7,915 nucleotides of DNA from an uncultured bacterium (GTDB lineage: Bacteria; Planctomycetota; UBA1135; GCA-002686595): NCBI GenBank assembly GCA_913058555.1, contig CAJXRJ010000344.1, positions 1-7,915 of the forward strand. The letters run 5' to 3'. The notes beneath the pieces were generated by a model, which was not told the origin of the DNA, made no database searches, and worked only from the letters and a program-made list of their open reading frames with translations. Positions 1-6,339 of this stretch are shown here, one piece after another. Position 1 is the first letter of the stretch. Every line of letters starts with the position of its first letter. A program made the translations under genes and the position numbers.

Positions 1-262
1 TCTGGGCCCCTCCCACGGGCCCCTCCCACCGTTCCAAGTGCCAGCGGGCCCTCGCCATGTCCATGCGCGTTCTCCATCGTTTCACGGTACGTCCCGGGCA
101 AGGGAGCTGTGAGCGGGTGCGGGCTAATCTCACGTGTGGCGCCGGTCCATGGCCGCTGAGTCCACAATGGGTGGGCTCTCCGTACGTTTTTGAGCGAGAC
201 GGCGCGCTTCCCCCGGGGCGATTGCACGGCAACGTCGATCGCGCGGGTATGTTCCTCGCCCC
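1..262. other. Left-edge stretch without a supported gene
   Basis: No reading frame here looks like a protein: the frames that exist are short, Arg/Pro/Gly-rich and carry no recognisable motif. I see no tRNA, no hairpin followed by a T-run, and no convincing -35/-10 pair at a usual spacing. TTGCAC (222-227) and TATGTT (248-253) are 20 bp apart, too far to call. The stretch presumably holds the promoter of the MATE gene that starts at 263, and it begins with a perfect 13-bp tandem duplication. Confidence 0.5.
4..29. repeat. Two perfect tandem copies of a 13-bp unit
   Basis: GGGCCCCTCCCAC occurs at 4-16 and again directly at 17-29 with no mismatch. Only two copies are visible and the first is 3 bases from the window edge, so the array could continue outside. 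It could be a small minisatellite, replication slippage, or an assembly-edge effect. No function is inferred. Confidence 0.6.
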
Positions 263-1756
263 ATGGCACGTGCCTCGTCCCCACCCCCTCAGCCAAGCGC
301 AGGGAAGCCCGCCGGCCTTCGCGTGGAGTTCAGGGTCCTGTCGAGGCTTGCGTCGCCCATCATCCTGACGAACCTATGCTGGATGCTGGTCGGGACCGTG
401 GACCTGATCATGCTCGGGCGCTGGACAGGGGACGAAGTCCCGGGGTCCGCGTTGGCGGCGGCCTCCCTCGCTGGGGTGTGGATCTACCTGACGCAGATGC
501 TCGGAATGGGCCTGGTGATGGGCATCGATCCGCTGGTGACCCAAGGGCACGGCGCGCGGGACCGCGAAGCCCTGGGGCGGGCCCTCCAGAGGGGCATCAT
601 CGTGGCGCTCATCGCGTCGATTCCCGTCGTATGGCTGCGCTTCTACACGGCCGAGTTCCTGTCGATGACCGCGTGGCTGGCTGAGACATTTGCTTCCCAG
701 GAAGAGGGCGCGCCAGACGCCGTCGCCGCAGCCCGCGAGGCGCTGCACCTCAAGGACCTGGAGAGGCTGAGCCTGCCCGCAGAGCACTACGCCCTGGCCC
801 AGAGCTTTGCGACGCCGTTCTTCCTCGTGTTCATTGCCCTCCGCCAGCAACTCCAAGGCCGCGGGATCTTGAAGCCGGCCCTCTTCGTGGCGCTGATCGC
901 CAACGGCTTCAACGCGATCTGCAACCAAGCGCTGATCTTCGAGTTTGGTTACGGCCTCATCGGCGCCGGCGTCGCGACGGGCCTCACCCGGGCCTTCATG
1001 GCCATTGTGTTGCTGTTCTTGGTCCGGCGTCACCGCCTCCTGCGTGGCGCGTGGGTCCCGTGGGACCGCGAGTCGTTCCGCTGGGCAGGGATCGCAAAGA
1101 CCCTGCGGTTCGGGATTCCGGTCGGGCTGCATTTCGCGTTCGAAGTGGGCGCCTTTGGGATGACGACGCTGCTCGCCGGTTGCCTCGGCGTGGTGGCGAC
1201 GGTCGCGCACGCGGCCGCGATCAACCTCGCCAGCCTGACGTTCATGATCCCCCTGGGCGTGGCCCTTGCCGCCACGACGCGGGTGGGCAACTTGATCGGC
1301 GAGCGGCGCCCCCATGAGGCGCAGCTCAGCGCGTACGCGGCCCTTTGGATGGGCGGCGGCGTCATGGCCCTGCTCGGAGGAGTGCTGCTTCTCGGGCGGA
1401 ACCACCTCCCCCACATCTACCTCGAAGACCCCGCCGCGTTGGCGCTTGCGGCGGCCGTCCTGCCGATCGCTGCGGCCTTCCAGATCTTCGACGGCCTGCA
1501 GGTCGTGGGTTCGGGGATCCTGCGCGGCGCGGGCAAGACCGTGCCGCCCGCAGTCTTCAACTTCATCGCGTGGTGGGTCATCGCCCTCCCCACCGCAGCG
1601 TGGTTTGTCCTACGCCGGGGGGGAAACCTCGAGCACGTTTGGTGGGCCCTCGTTGTTGGCCTTGGGATCGTGGCCGCGGCGATGGTCGTCTGGGTGCGCT
1701 ATCGCGGCCCGTCGTCCTCGTCCCCAGGCGCCTTGGACTTGCCCCCGGGGCCGTAG
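263..1756 (+). CDS. MATE family efflux transporter (NorM/DinF-like)
   Basis: This is an inner-membrane antiporter of the multidrug and toxic compound extrusion family, which exports organic cations or other small molecules using Na+ or H+. The 497-aa length is normal to slightly long. About 12 hydrophobic segments lie near residues 30-50, 63-88, 111-128, 181-198, 205-225, 233-256, 282-305, 312-345, 362-378, 396-412, 434-452 and 463-482, in the two six-helix halves typical of the family. Family signatures include LRFGIPVGL (281-289), AAAIN...PLGVALAATTRVGNLIG (318-346) and QVVGSGILRGAGKT (413-426). The loop between helices 3 and 4 (about 129-180) is longer than usual and holds an acidic, Ala-rich stretch. 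The ATG at 263 has no clear Shine-Dalgarno; an in-frame GTG at 323 would remove a Pro/Ser-rich 20-residue leader and is also possible. The 3' end overlaps the convergent sulfatase-like gene. The substrate cannot be told from sequence. Confidence 0.93.
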   Translation: MARASSPPPQPSAGKPAGLRVEFRVLSRLASPIILTNLCWMLVGTVDLIMLGRWTGDEVPGSALAAASLAGVWIYLTQMLGMGLVMGIDPLVTQGHGARDREALGRALQRGIIVALIASIPVVWLRFYTAEFLSMTAWLAETFASQEEGAPDAVAAAREALHLKDLERLSLPAEHYALAQSFATPFFLVFIALRQQLQGRGILKPALFVALIANGFNAICNQALIFEFGYGLIGAGVATGLTRAFMAIVLLFLVRRHRLLRGAWVPWDRESFRWAGIAKTLRFGIPVGLHFAFEVGAFGMTTLLAGCLGVVATVAHAAAINLASLTFMIPLGVALAATTRVGNLIGERRPHEAQLSAYAALWMGGGVMALLGGVLLLGRNHLPHIYLEDPAALALAAAVLPIAAAFQIFDGLQVVGSGILRGAGKTVPPAVFNFIAWWVIALPTAAWFVLRRGGNLEHVWWALVVGLGIVAAAMVVWVRYRGPSSSSPGALDLPPGP

Positions 1757-3114
1757 CCCAGGGCGCTCATCGCCTTGGTCGCCGCGTCCGATAGAGCACG
1801 TGGCTGCAAGCGCTCCCCGGTGTAGCGGTTGCGGACGATGAACTGATCCAGTGCGGCGGTCATCGCAGTGACCAGATCCGGCCGCTTGGGGGCGATATTG
1901 GCGAGCTCGCCGGGGTCCTCCGCCAAGTCGAACAGCTGCACCTCAGGGCCACCGAGAATGAGCTTCATATCGCCCTCCCGAAGCGCCGTGCGCTCGTGCT
2001 GAAACTGCGCTTTGTAGAGCACGATGTCCCGGGGCCGGGCGAAGTGAAGCTCCGAGACCACAGGATGGGTTCCCGGGACCCTTGGGAACGTCACCCGGGT
2101 CACGCCTCCCGCGTGGCCGGAAAGGCCCTTGGCGATGAGGCCCGGCACGTCCACCGACGACGCGCGTTCCTCGATGACTCGGCCCTGCTTCTGATCCGGA
2201 TAGCGCACGATCAGAGGCACGGCCACAAGGGGTTCGTAGACGTCCTTGGCGTGCTCCACGATGCCGTGGGTCCCAAAAGCCTCGCCGTGGTCGGAGGTGA
2301 TGATGACAACGGCGTTGTCGAGCACCCCCCTCTCCTCGAGGGCGTCGAGGTAAGCGCCCACTTCCCCGTCGAGACGGTGGATCGCGCGACTGTACAGCTC
2401 GGACACACGGTCCCCCAGTTCACCGGGCGCCTCTCCCCGGTTCATGACCTGCTTGCAGAGGTCCTCGAGGAGCCCGTTTGGGTTCTGATCCTTCGGCAAG
2501 GCCGCGAGCTCCTCGTCGGAGTACGCCGCGTAGGGCCGGTGCGCGTCCATGACGTTGACGAAAAGCAAGAGCGGCTGCCCGGTGCCCTTGGCGATCACTC
2601 CGTCCACATGATCGAGGGCCCTCGACATCACTTGGGCGGCACGCTCGTGGTGCACCTCGTAGGTATCGAAGCCCTGGTCCATGCCGTAACGCTTGGCCAG
2701 GTAGACGTTGTTCGCCACAAAGGCAGCCGTGTCGTAGCCGAACGAGCCGAGCTCCTCGGCGAAGGTCACGTGGTCCGGGTGCAGGGGATGCACGTTGTCG
2801 ATCATCCCGTCCACCTCGAAACCGTGGGAGCCATGCTCAAACGGAAAGAGGCCGGTGAACATGGAGGCGTGGGACGGGAGCGTCCACGACGACGAAGACG
2901 TGCAGGATGCGTATCGATCCGCCTTGGCCGCGAACGCGTCCATGCGCGGCGTCGCACCCGCCGGGGCCCCGTAGCAACTGAAGCGATCCGCCCGGACCGT
3001 GTCGAGGGACAGGATGATGACGTTGGGCAGGGGCGGCGCCGGCTTGTCGCCGCAGGCCGCCAGGGACAGCACACAAGGCGCCCAAAAGCCGCGCGACCAG
3101 ATGGAACTAATCAT
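1699..3114 (-). CDS. Sulfatase-superfamily lipoprotein with Thr at the nucleophile site (distal tandem copy)
   Basis: Predicted secreted, lipid-anchored enzyme of the alkaline phosphatase superfamily (Pfam sulfatase type), 471 aa. A short signal peptide ends in the lipobox L18-A-A-C21. Metal and active-site positions follow the family order: D38 in SLDTVRAD, the nucleophile block WTLPSHASMFTG (77-88), D190/H192 in MDAHRPY, D275/H276 in TSDHGEAFGTHG, and the late block KLIL...LFDLAEDPGELANIAP. Classical sulfatases have C-x-P-S-R in the nucleophile block; here it is T78-L-P-S-H82, so formylglycine cannot form and Thr is the likely nucleophile. The ATG at 3114 is chosen over the longer open frame (to 3315) because AAGGAG lies 7 nt upstream and the signal peptide starts there. 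It overlaps the stop of the upstream paralogue by 8 bp, so the two are co-translated. The C-terminus ALGYG plus a hydrophilic tail lies in a 58-bp antisense overlap with the MATE gene. Whether it hydrolyses or transfers phosphoesters or sulfate esters is unknown. Confidence 0.9.
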   Translation of the reverse strand: MISSIWSRGFWAPCVLSLAACGDKPAPPLPNVIILSLDTVRADRFSCYGAPAGATPRMDAFAAKADRYASCTSSSSWTLPSHASMFTGLFPFEHGSHGFEVDGMIDNVHPLHPDHVTFAEELGSFGYDTAAFVANNVYLAKRYGMDQGFDTYEVHHERAAQVMSRALDHVDGVIAKGTGQPLLLFVNVMDAHRPYAAYSDEELAALPKDQNPNGLLEDLCKQVMNRGEAPGELGDRVSELYSRAIHRLDGEVGAYLDALEERGVLDNAVVIITSDHGEAFGTHGIVEHAKDVYEPLVAVPLIVRYPDQKQGRVIEERASSVDVPGLIAKGLSGHAGGVTRVTFPRVPGTHPVVSELHFARPRDIVLYKAQFQHERTALREGDMKLILGGPEVQLFDLAEDPGELANIAPKRPDLVTAMTAALDQFIVRNRYTGERLQPRALSDAATKAMSALGYGPGGKSKAPGDEDDGPR

Positions 3115-4522
3115 CTTTCGGCTCCTTGGGGGTTTCCCTCCCCGGTCCATAACCAAGGTGCCCGAGCTCTGCCATCTCCAGCGCCGAGAGCTTCCCGGGG
3201 AGGGCCCGCTCCCCCTCATAGCGTCGCTTCGCGGCGAAGGCCGCATCCGCGCCGAGCAGGCGGTCCAGATCCATGGCACGTTCCCCCGCGAGGTTCTTCG
3301 TCTCCCCGGGATCAACGCTCAGGTCGTAGAGCTCGTGGTTCCCGCGGGAGTCGATGATCAACTTCAGGTCTCCGTCGTAGATGGCGCGCCGTTCGCGGTG
3401 ATAGCGGTCCCCGTAGCGCAGGAGATCCCCGATACGGCTGAAGTGATTCTCGCTGAGGAGGACGTGGTTCCCCGGCAGCCTCGAGAAGAGGCCGGCCGCG
3501 GACTCAGCGTCCGTTCCCGCCAGGTGCCCCGCGATCAATCCCGGCACATCGACCGAGGACGCCGGCACTTTCGACTCGCTCCCGACGTTCTGAAGCGGCC
3601 CTTTCACGAGGAGCGGGACCCGCACGAGTTCCTCGTAGAGGTCCTTGGAATGTTCGACGGTTCCGTGGGCCCCAAACGCCTCTCCGTGATCGGACGTGAT
3701 GACGATGATCGCGGAGTCGAAAAGCCCACGCTCCTTCAACCCATCGAGCAAACGCCCGACTTCGACGTCGAGTTGTCTCACGGCGCCCTGATGCATCTGT
3801 CGCACGCGCGCGCCCAGCTCACCAGGCTCATCCCCACGCACCATGACCTGGTCGATCAACGCATCCAGCGCCTCCCGCGGCCGATCGTTCGGGTCGAGGG
3901 TCGCGTACGGTCGATGGGCGTCGAGGTAGTTCACGAAGAGGAAACGCGGCCTGGCGGGGTCGCCACCATCGGTCTCGTCGAGCCACGCGAGGGCCCTGTC
4001 CGTGACCTTGGCACCGGGTTGGCGGCGCACATCCCAGGTCTGAAAACCAGCGTCGAGGCCGAGCCCGGGCCGCAGGTAGATGGAGTTCGCGACGATCCCT
4101 GCCGTGGCGTAGCCCCGGGCCCCGAGTGCCTCCGCCAGGGTTTCAAAGCGCGGGTGCAGCGCAAAGACGTTGTCCCCCTGGTGCCCTGGCCCCGGCAAGA
4201 AGGAATGGGCGCTGTGCTCGAGGGGATAGAGCCCGGTGAACATCGACGCGTGGGATGGAAGCGTCCAGGGCGCAGAGGCAATACACGTCTCAAAACGAAC
4301 CGCGCTGGACGCGAACTCATCGAGACGCGGCGTTGCCCCCTCTGGCCCGCCGTAACACGAGAGCGTGTCCGCGCGCACCGTGTCGAGGGAGATCAGGATC
4401 ACCGGCGGGGGGATCCGCCCCAGGTCCACGGCGTCGGCGCAGCCGCCGAGCACGGCGAGGAGCCCCAACAAGGGCAAAGATGCTCCCAGGAGTCGCCCGG
4501 GACGGGCTTCAACGGAACTCAC
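3107..4522 (-). CDS. Sulfatase-superfamily lipoprotein with Thr at the nucleophile site (proximal tandem copy)
   Basis: This is a paralogue of the gene that follows it and has the same inferred length (471 aa). Over the ungapped block of residues 41-108 it shares 45 of 68 residues with residues 32-99 of its neighbour. A lipoprotein signal peptide with an Arg-containing n-region and a Leu-rich core ends at L25-G-G-C28. Active-site landmarks are D47 (SLDTVRAD), W86-T87-L-P-S-H91 in place of C-x-P-S-R, D201/H203 (LDAHRPY), D278/H279 (TSDHGEAFGAHG) and the late block DLKLII...ELYDLSVDPGETKNLA. The GTG at 4522 is chosen because the lipoprotein signal begins there and AAGG lies 7 nt upstream. The longer frame from 4762 adds 80 residues of Pro/Arg-rich sequence with no family match. 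It is the first gene of a leftward two-gene operon divergent from the phosphodiesterase gene. It ends in HLGYGPG plus a charged tail. It probably acts on phosphoesters or sulfate esters at the cell surface; the substrate is unknown. Confidence 0.9.
   Translation of the reverse strand: MSSVEARPGRLLGASLPLLGLLAVLGGCADAVDLGRIPPPVILISLDTVRADTLSCYGGPEGATPRLDEFASSAVRFETCIASAPWTLPSHASMFTGLYPLEHSAHSFLPGPGHQGDNVFALHPRFETLAEALGARGYATAGIVANSIYLRPGLGLDAGFQTWDVRRQPGAKVTDRALAWLDETDGGDPARPRFLFVNYLDAHRPYATLDPNDRPREALDALIDQVMVRGDEPGELGARVRQMHQGAVRQLDVEVGRLLDGLKERGLFDSAIIVITSDHGEAFGAHGTVEHSKDLYEELVRVPLLVKGPLQNVGSESKVPASSVDVPGLIAGHLAGTDAESAAGLFSRLPGNHVLLSENHFSRIGDLLRYGDRYHRERRAIYDGDLKLIIDSRGNHELYDLSVDPGETKNLAGERAMDLDRLLGADAAFAAKRRYEGERALPGKLSALEMAELGHLGYGPGRETPKEPKDD
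3122..3127 (-). promoter_or_regulatory. Shine-Dalgarno AAGGAG that fixes the start of the distal sulfatase-like gene
   Basis: Read on the minus strand the sequence is AAGGAG, then 7 nt, then ATG (3114-3112). It lies inside the 3' end of the upstream paralogue, whose TAG stop (3109-3107) falls just after the ATG. This supports the ATG at 3114 and translational coupling of the pair. Confidence 0.8.
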
Positions 4523-4529
4523 GGCATCG

Positions 4530-4533
4530 CCTT
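4530..4533 (-). promoter_or_regulatory. Probable Shine-Dalgarno AAGG for the GTG start at 4522
   Basis: On the minus strand AAGG is followed by a 7-nt spacer and GTG, the same spacing as the strong site of the downstream paralogue. The nearby ATG 5 nt before the GTG is out of frame and meets a stop at once. The match is only four bases, so the support is moderate. Confidence 0.5.
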
Positions 4534-4686
4534 GGGAGGCTGGCTGGGTGGACTGAGGGTGATTCAACGGGCTCTTGGGGGGGCTGTAATGGCGGTCCGA
4601 CCACAACGTACGGCCCTCAGTCCCCACTGCGAGCCACCGATATGGGATTCCCCGCCTACACTCCCCGGGTGCTGAATCAGGACCAC

Positions 4687-4690
4687 AAGG
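4687..4690 (+). promoter_or_regulatory. Weak Shine-Dalgarno AAGG before the GTG at 4696
   Basis: AAGG followed by five C residues and then GTG. It is weak, but the competing ATG at 4642 has nothing comparable upstream. It is recorded because it helps decide the start of the phosphodiesterase-like lipoprotein. Confidence 0.35.
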
Positions 4691-4695
4691 CCCCC

Positions 4696-6339
4696 GTGGG
4701 CCATCGAAACCGAAGGGGCCCCCGGGCCGCACTGTCCGCGGCCAGTCAATGGCTCGCGGCATTCGCGTGGGCGATGGCCGTCATCGCGACGCCAGGATGC
4801 AGTGACCCCGAGCCTAAGGCCCGGCGCGTCTTGCTCGTGGGCTGGGACGGAGCGACCTTCGACCTCATCGATCCGCTCCTGGAGCGCGGCGAGCTGCCCC
4901 ACCTCGCGGCCCTCATCGCCAACGGGCGCAGCGCTGAGCTGGAGTCCACGAAGATCCCCATCAGCAGCGCGGCCTGGCCCACGATCGCCACGGGCAAGGG
5001 ACCGGGAGAGCACGGCGTGTACTCGTTCTTCCGGCCCATCGAAGGCACCTACGACGCGCAGCTCGTGTCCTCGATGGACGTGGCGTCCCCACCGATCTGG
5101 CGCATCCTGTCCGAGCGGGGGCGCCGCGTGAACGTTTTTGGGGTCCCTGTTACCTACCCGGCGGAGCCCATCAACGGAACCATGGTCAGCGGGATGCTGA
5201 GCCCCTTCGACGCGGACTACGCACACCCCGAAGGAACGGCGAACCGCCTGCGAGAAGCGGGGTTCATCCCCGATCTTGGCATCTGGCGTCAGAACGAGCT
5301 GGCCAACATGGACACGGTCAAGCGCCAGCTCGACCTCAAGGAGGCAGAGCTCCTTCGACTCGCAGAGATGCCTGACTGGTCGCTCTCCATGTTCGTCTTC
5401 AAGTCCCTCGATGTCCTCTGCCATCGCCCGAGCCTTCGCCTGGACGGACCCGAGATCACCTGGACTCTCAAGAGGCTCGACGAAATCCTCGGCAAGCTCA
5501 TCGAGGCCGCCGGCGACGACACCGTCGTCATGGTGATCTCGGACCATGGTTTCGCGCAGTACTCGATGAACCTCAACTTGCACCGCTGGCTCATCGACAA
5601 GGGCTATGCGGCCCTGAGGCCGGACGCGACCCTGAATGGGTCCGCGGGGGGCAACCTGTCTGAGATGAAGGCGACGGAGCGCGCCCAGCGCATCGCTCTT
5701 CTGGATCTCGAGCAAACCCAGGCCTTCGCGGACGCCGCCGAGGGGCCGTTCGGCGGCATCCGGCTGAACCTCATGGGCCGCGAGCCAAAGGGCCAAGTGA
5801 CGAAAGCCGACAAGGCCGCACTGATGGACGCCATCGAAAAGGACCTGCGGCGCGTCGAGTTCCCCCAAGGGATGCCGGTCGTCCTGGCGGTCCACAGGGG
5901 AGCCGAGCTCTACCCCGGCCCCTTTGCCGAATCGATCGTGCCTGACCTCATCGTGGAGCTGCGCCCGGACGTCCGCTGCGTCGCGAGCCTCTTTGGCCCC
6001 GCCGTCGGACCCGGCGAACCGGCTCCCTTCCCCGACCACGCCCTCGATGGCATTTGGGTCCTCTCGGGAAATCACGTACTCCCCGCCGCTGAGCGAACGC
6101 GGCTACGCCTAGAGGACATCGCGCCGATGGTGCTGCATGCTTTGGGAGAGCCAATCCCGCGGAGCTTTGGGGGTGACCCCCAACCTTCCGCCTTCGAGGG
6201 GGGCCACGGGCCTGCACGCATCAACGACGAGGAGGACGAGAGCCTCGTCCCCACCGCGGAGGCCTTCCGGGGCCGCAACCGCGCAGGGGAATCGGGGGCC
6301 GTGAGGAGCCGCATATCCGAGATCGGTTATGGCAAATAG
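4696..6339 (+). CDS. Type I phosphodiesterase / nucleotide pyrophosphatase-like lipoprotein
   Basis: Predicted lipid-anchored metallo-phosphodiesterase of the alkaline phosphatase superfamily (Pfam phosphodiesterase type), 547 aa from the GTG at 4696. With this start an Arg-rich n-region and a hydrophobic core lead to lipobox T-P-G-C35. The ATG at 4642 would put that Cys at residue 53, unusually far for a lipoprotein, and has no ribosome site. Numbered from the GTG, family landmarks are D51 in LLVGWDGATFD, the nucleophile block ISSAAWPTIATGKGPGEHG with S90 nine residues before the TG, D239/H243 in LDVLCH, D283/H284 in VISDHGF, and a late H460 in SGNHV. The block YPGP...VPDLIVEL is also typical of this family. 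The C-terminal 60 residues are acidic and charged, probably disordered, and end in EIGYGK. It is the first gene of a rightward operon and overlaps the glycosyltransferase gene by 11 bp. Substrate is unknown: nucleotide, glycerophosphodiester, or a phospho-headgroup on a glycan or lipid. Confidence 0.9.
   Translation: MGHRNRRGPRAALSAASQWLAAFAWAMAVIATPGCSDPEPKARRVLLVGWDGATFDLIDPLLERGELPHLAALIANGRSAELESTKIPISSAAWPTIATGKGPGEHGVYSFFRPIEGTYDAQLVSSMDVASPPIWRILSERGRRVNVFGVPVTYPAEPINGTMVSGMLSPFDADYAHPEGTANRLREAGFIPDLGIWRQNELANMDTVKRQLDLKEAELLRLAEMPDWSLSMFVFKSLDVLCHRPSLRLDGPEITWTLKRLDEILGKLIEAAGDDTVVMVISDHGFAQYSMNLNLHRWLIDKGYAALRPDATLNGSAGGNLSEMKATERAQRIALLDLEQTQAFADAAEGPFGGIRLNLMGREPKGQVTKADKAALMDAIEKDLRRVEFPQGMPVVLAVHRGAELYPGPFAESIVPDLIVELRPDVRCVASLFGPAVGPGEPAPFPDHALDGIWVLSGNHVLPAAERTRLRLEDIAPMVLHALGEPIPRSFGGDPQPSAFEGGHGPARINDEEDESLVPTAEAFRGRNRAGESGAVRSRISEIGYGK

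Larger units (their letters stand above)
4523..4695. promoter_or_regulatory. Divergent intergenic control region of the two operons
   Basis: This 173-bp gap is the only substantial non-coding stretch between genes and lies between the 5' ends of two divergent operons, so promoters for both must be here or overlap the gene starts. The best plus-strand candidate I can see is TTCAAC (4563-4568), 16 bp, TGTAAT (4585-4590). The -10 matches consensus at 5 of 6 bases but the -35 at only 3 of 6. I see no good minus-strand pair and no convincing operator palindrome. If the phosphodiesterase gene really starts at the ATG at 4642, the gap shrinks to 119 bp. Confidence 0.45.

Noticed and set aside
374..1414. 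346-codon minus-strand open frame opposite the MATE gene
   Set aside because: Composition is that of an antisense shadow (H, R, G, E, Q rich) and it has no recognisable motif, whereas the plus strand gives 12 membrane helices and MATE signatures.
3115..3315. N-terminal extension of the distal sulfatase-like gene
   Set aside because: The extra 67 residues lie inside the upstream gene in another frame, are Arg/Pro/Ser-rich, and would bury the lipoprotein signal. AAGGAG supports the ATG at 3114.
1996..4675. Long plus-strand open frames (1996-3357 and 2999-4675) opposite the sulfatase-like genes
   Set aside because: Their translations are Arg/Gly/Val/His-rich with no motifs, while the minus strand encodes complete catalytic motifs and lipoprotein signals. 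Long antisense frames are expected in high-GC coding DNA.
4255..4695. Upstream extension of the phosphodiesterase frame to 4255 or the ATG at 4642
   Set aside because: From 4255 the frame runs antisense through the neighbouring gene. The ATG at 4642 lacks a ribosome site and gives an overlong n-region before the lipobox, though it cannot be excluded.
4523..4762. N-terminal extension of the proximal sulfatase-like gene up to ATG 4762
   Set aside because: The 80 extra residues have no family match, would put the lipobox Cys near residue 108, and would overlap the divergent gene's start.
4564..6075. 503-codon minus-strand open frame opposite the phosphodiesterase gene
   Set aside because: No domain, signal or ribosome site; the plus strand carries the family motifs in order. 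It also spans the divergent control region.
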